In this document: positions 63,157 through 64,000 of the stretch, piece by piece
Layout: every line of letters begins with the position of its first letter
Position numbering within the stretch: position 1 is the stretch's first letter
Assembly (NCBI RefSeq): GCF_963662255.1
Contig: NW_026912214.1
Coordinates: 186,001 to 250,000 of the forward strand
Reading direction: 5' to 3'
Source of the DNA: Cinclus cinclus
Taxonomy: Eukaryota; Chordata; Aves; Passeriformes; Cinclidae
Length of the DNA stretch: 64,000 nt
Position numbers and translations under genes: made by a program
The notes under the pieces: model-generated
The model's input: the letters and a program-made list of their open reading frames with translations, nothing else
What the model was told of the DNA's origin: nothing
Database searches by the model: none

Positions 63157-64000
63157 GTCACAATGGATCCTTACTTCTCTTAACCTCTGTGGTGTCACAA
63201 TGCATCCCATGGCCTTTTAGGCCACTTGATGTCACAATGAATTATTTGATTCTTGGCCTCCATGGTGGTGTAATTGTACCAGGTTTTACTCGGGCCCCAT
63301 GCTTTCACAATTCATCCCTGCCCCTTTTAGGCCCATTGGTGTCACAAGGGATCATGAGATTGTTAGCCTGCATTGGGTCACAATGGATCCTTGCTTCTCT
63401 TTACCCCTGTGGTGTCACAATGCATCCCATGCCCTTTTAGGCCACTTGATGTCACAATGAATCTTTTGATTCTTGGCCTCCATGGTGACATAATGGTTCC
63501 TTGTTTCTATTGGGCCCCATGCCTTCACAATACATCCCTGCCCCTTTTAGGCGCCTTGGTGTCAAAAGGGATAATTAGATTGTTAGCCTCCATTGGGTCG
63601 CAATGGATCCTTAATTCTCTTAACCCCTGTGGTGTCACAATGCATCCCATGCCCTTTTAGGACACTTGATGTCACAATGAATCAATTGATTCTTGGCCTC
63701 CATGGTGGCATAATTGTACCAGGTTTTACTTGGGCCCCATGATTTCACAATTCATCCCTGCCCCTTTTAGGCCCATTGGTGTCACAAGGGATCATTAGAT
63801 TGTTAGCCTGCATTGGGTCACAAGGGATCATTAAATTGTTAGCCTGCATTGGGTCACAATGGATCCTTGCTTCTCTTAAGCTCTGTGCTGTCACAATGCA
63901 TCCCATGCCCTTTTAGGCCATTTGATGTCACAATGAATCATTTGATTCTTGGCCTCCATTGTGGCGTAATTGTACCAGGTTTTAATTGGGCCCCATGCTT
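62990..64000 (+). repeat. Satellite after the 19,637 bp tandem pair
   Basis: A third 19,637 bp copy does not follow. Monomer order is mosaic E/B/A, then C, B, C with the extra subunit, then a partial C. From about 63593 the sequence follows 61576 onwards at an offset of 2,017 bp. Private changes include GGGCCCCATGATTTCAC (shared with 61717-61733), ACTCGGGCCCC near 63289 and GGGTCGCAATGG near 63597. The window ends inside a C-type monomer, in subunit 4. Confidence 0.85.
63817..63852 (+). repeat. Extra 36 bp subunit 6, third occurrence
   Basis: The same duplicated subunit with CATTAAATTG lies 2,017 bp after the one at 61800. The offset of 2,017 bp equals nine monomers, one extra base and the 36 bp subunit. 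The surrounding 63593-64000 follows 61576-61983, so this is a copied block, not an independent event. Confidence 0.9.

Larger units (their letters stand above)
1..64000 (+). repeat. Continuous 220 bp satellite DNA array (about 290 monomers)
   Basis: Every stretch of the window can be placed in a head-to-tail 220 bp repeat. No inversion, transposon, unique spacer or gene interrupts it, and both edges cut through a monomer. Landmarks recurring once per monomer include CAATGCATCCC, CTTTTAGGCC, TGATTCTTGG and GCATTGGGTCAC. Spacing is 220 bp, with frequent 221 bp and rare 219 bp monomers. A hand count of one typical monomer gives about 48% GC, C exceeding G (60 to 45) and T exceeding A (76 to 39), with very few CpG. 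This is the organisation of a eukaryotic centromeric, pericentromeric or other heterochromatic satellite; the exact chromosomal location is inference. I do not recognise the family. The strand sign only states the orientation used here. Confidence 0.98.

Noticed and set aside
110..63660. Hundreds of open frames of 62-107 codons on the + strand that could be read as a hydrophobic small-protein family
   Set aside because: They start at TTG, overlap each other, change frame each monomer and exist only because the 220 bp repeat lacks a stop in one lap. There is no ribosome-site or promoter context, and subunit-level duplications ignore the frame.
1..64000. CRISPR array, because of short direct repeats with ~37 bp period
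   Set aside because: The intervening sequence is itself repeated and homologous between units, so there are no unique spacers, and no cas genes or leader are present.
1..64000. CENP-B box in the satellite
   Set aside because: I looked for the core TTCG....A..CGGG pattern. CpG is too rare, and the few TTCG or CGGG occurrences (for example near 34449 and 1390) are not in the required arrangement.
1..64000. Identity as human gamma satellite or horse major satellite on the basis of 220/221 bp monomer length
   Set aside because: Length alone is weak evidence. Gamma satellite is GC- and CpG-rich, unlike this array, and I cannot verify similarity to the horse sequence without a search.
1..64000. 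Transposon or retroelement insertion within the array
   Set aside because: Every interval keeps the 220 bp register apart from small, fully explained steps (219, 221, 256 and 330 bp). No non-satellite sequence, target-site duplication or poly-A tract was found.

Overview
The whole 64 kb window is one uninterrupted, head-to-tail satellite DNA array. I find no protein-coding gene, RNA gene, transposon insertion, CRISPR array or unique sequence on either strand. The basic monomer is 220 bp, so the window holds about 290 monomers, all in one orientation. By hand count of a typical monomer, GC is about 48%. CpG is strongly depleted (about 1-3 per monomer against about 12 expected from base composition). 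The + strand is pyrimidine-rich (about 62% C+T). Megabase-style satellite organisation plus CpG depletion points to a eukaryote with a methylated genome, most likely a vertebrate, and to a centromeric, pericentromeric or other heterochromatic block. I do not recognise the sequence and cannot name the species. Horse major satellite (about 221 bp) and human gamma satellite (about 220 bp) have similar monomer lengths. Length alone is no evidence of identity, and the CpG poverty argues against gamma satellite.

The array is nested on at least five scales. (1) A 36-37 bp subunit opens with a form of GTCACAATG. (2) Three subunits make a half-monomer of 110 bp. (3) Two diverged halves make the 220 bp monomer (37+37+36+37+37+36). 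(4) Monomers fall into subfamilies, here called A to F, set mainly by subunits 4-6. They are arranged in short higher-order repeats (HORs), best seen as a 1,101 bp pentamer at 9135-14640. (5) Very long repeats of 15,628 bp and 19,637 bp lie on top.

Layout: 1-15628 is one 71-monomer unit whose first 4.4 kb recurs at 15629-20066. It contains an 880 bp tetramer duplication (930-2689), a 2 kb segment (4295-6308) repeated at 7817-9830, and five tandem pentamers (9135-14640). Positions 20067-23715 are a rearranged continuation carrying a third copy of the 2 kb segment. Positions 23716-43352 and 43353-62989 are two nearly identical tandem copies of a 19,637 bp repeat; its length resolves exactly into 88 monomers, two extra half-monomers, one extra subunit and 21 net single-base insertions. 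Inside each copy are a ~3 kb duplication at 3,194 bp offset and a ~3 kb duplication at 10,573 bp offset. Positions 62990-64000 do not start a third copy. They begin with a mosaic monomer and then rejoin a pattern seen 2,017 bp upstream.

Open reading frames of 95 codons starting at TTG recur in almost every monomer. They are by-products of the repeat: 220 is not a multiple of 3, successive frames overlap and shift, and nothing suggests coding. Possible functional content is limited to sequence motifs, such as eight exact TGACGTCA palindromes and a 12 bp perfect palindrome in some monomers. Any role for these is inference.
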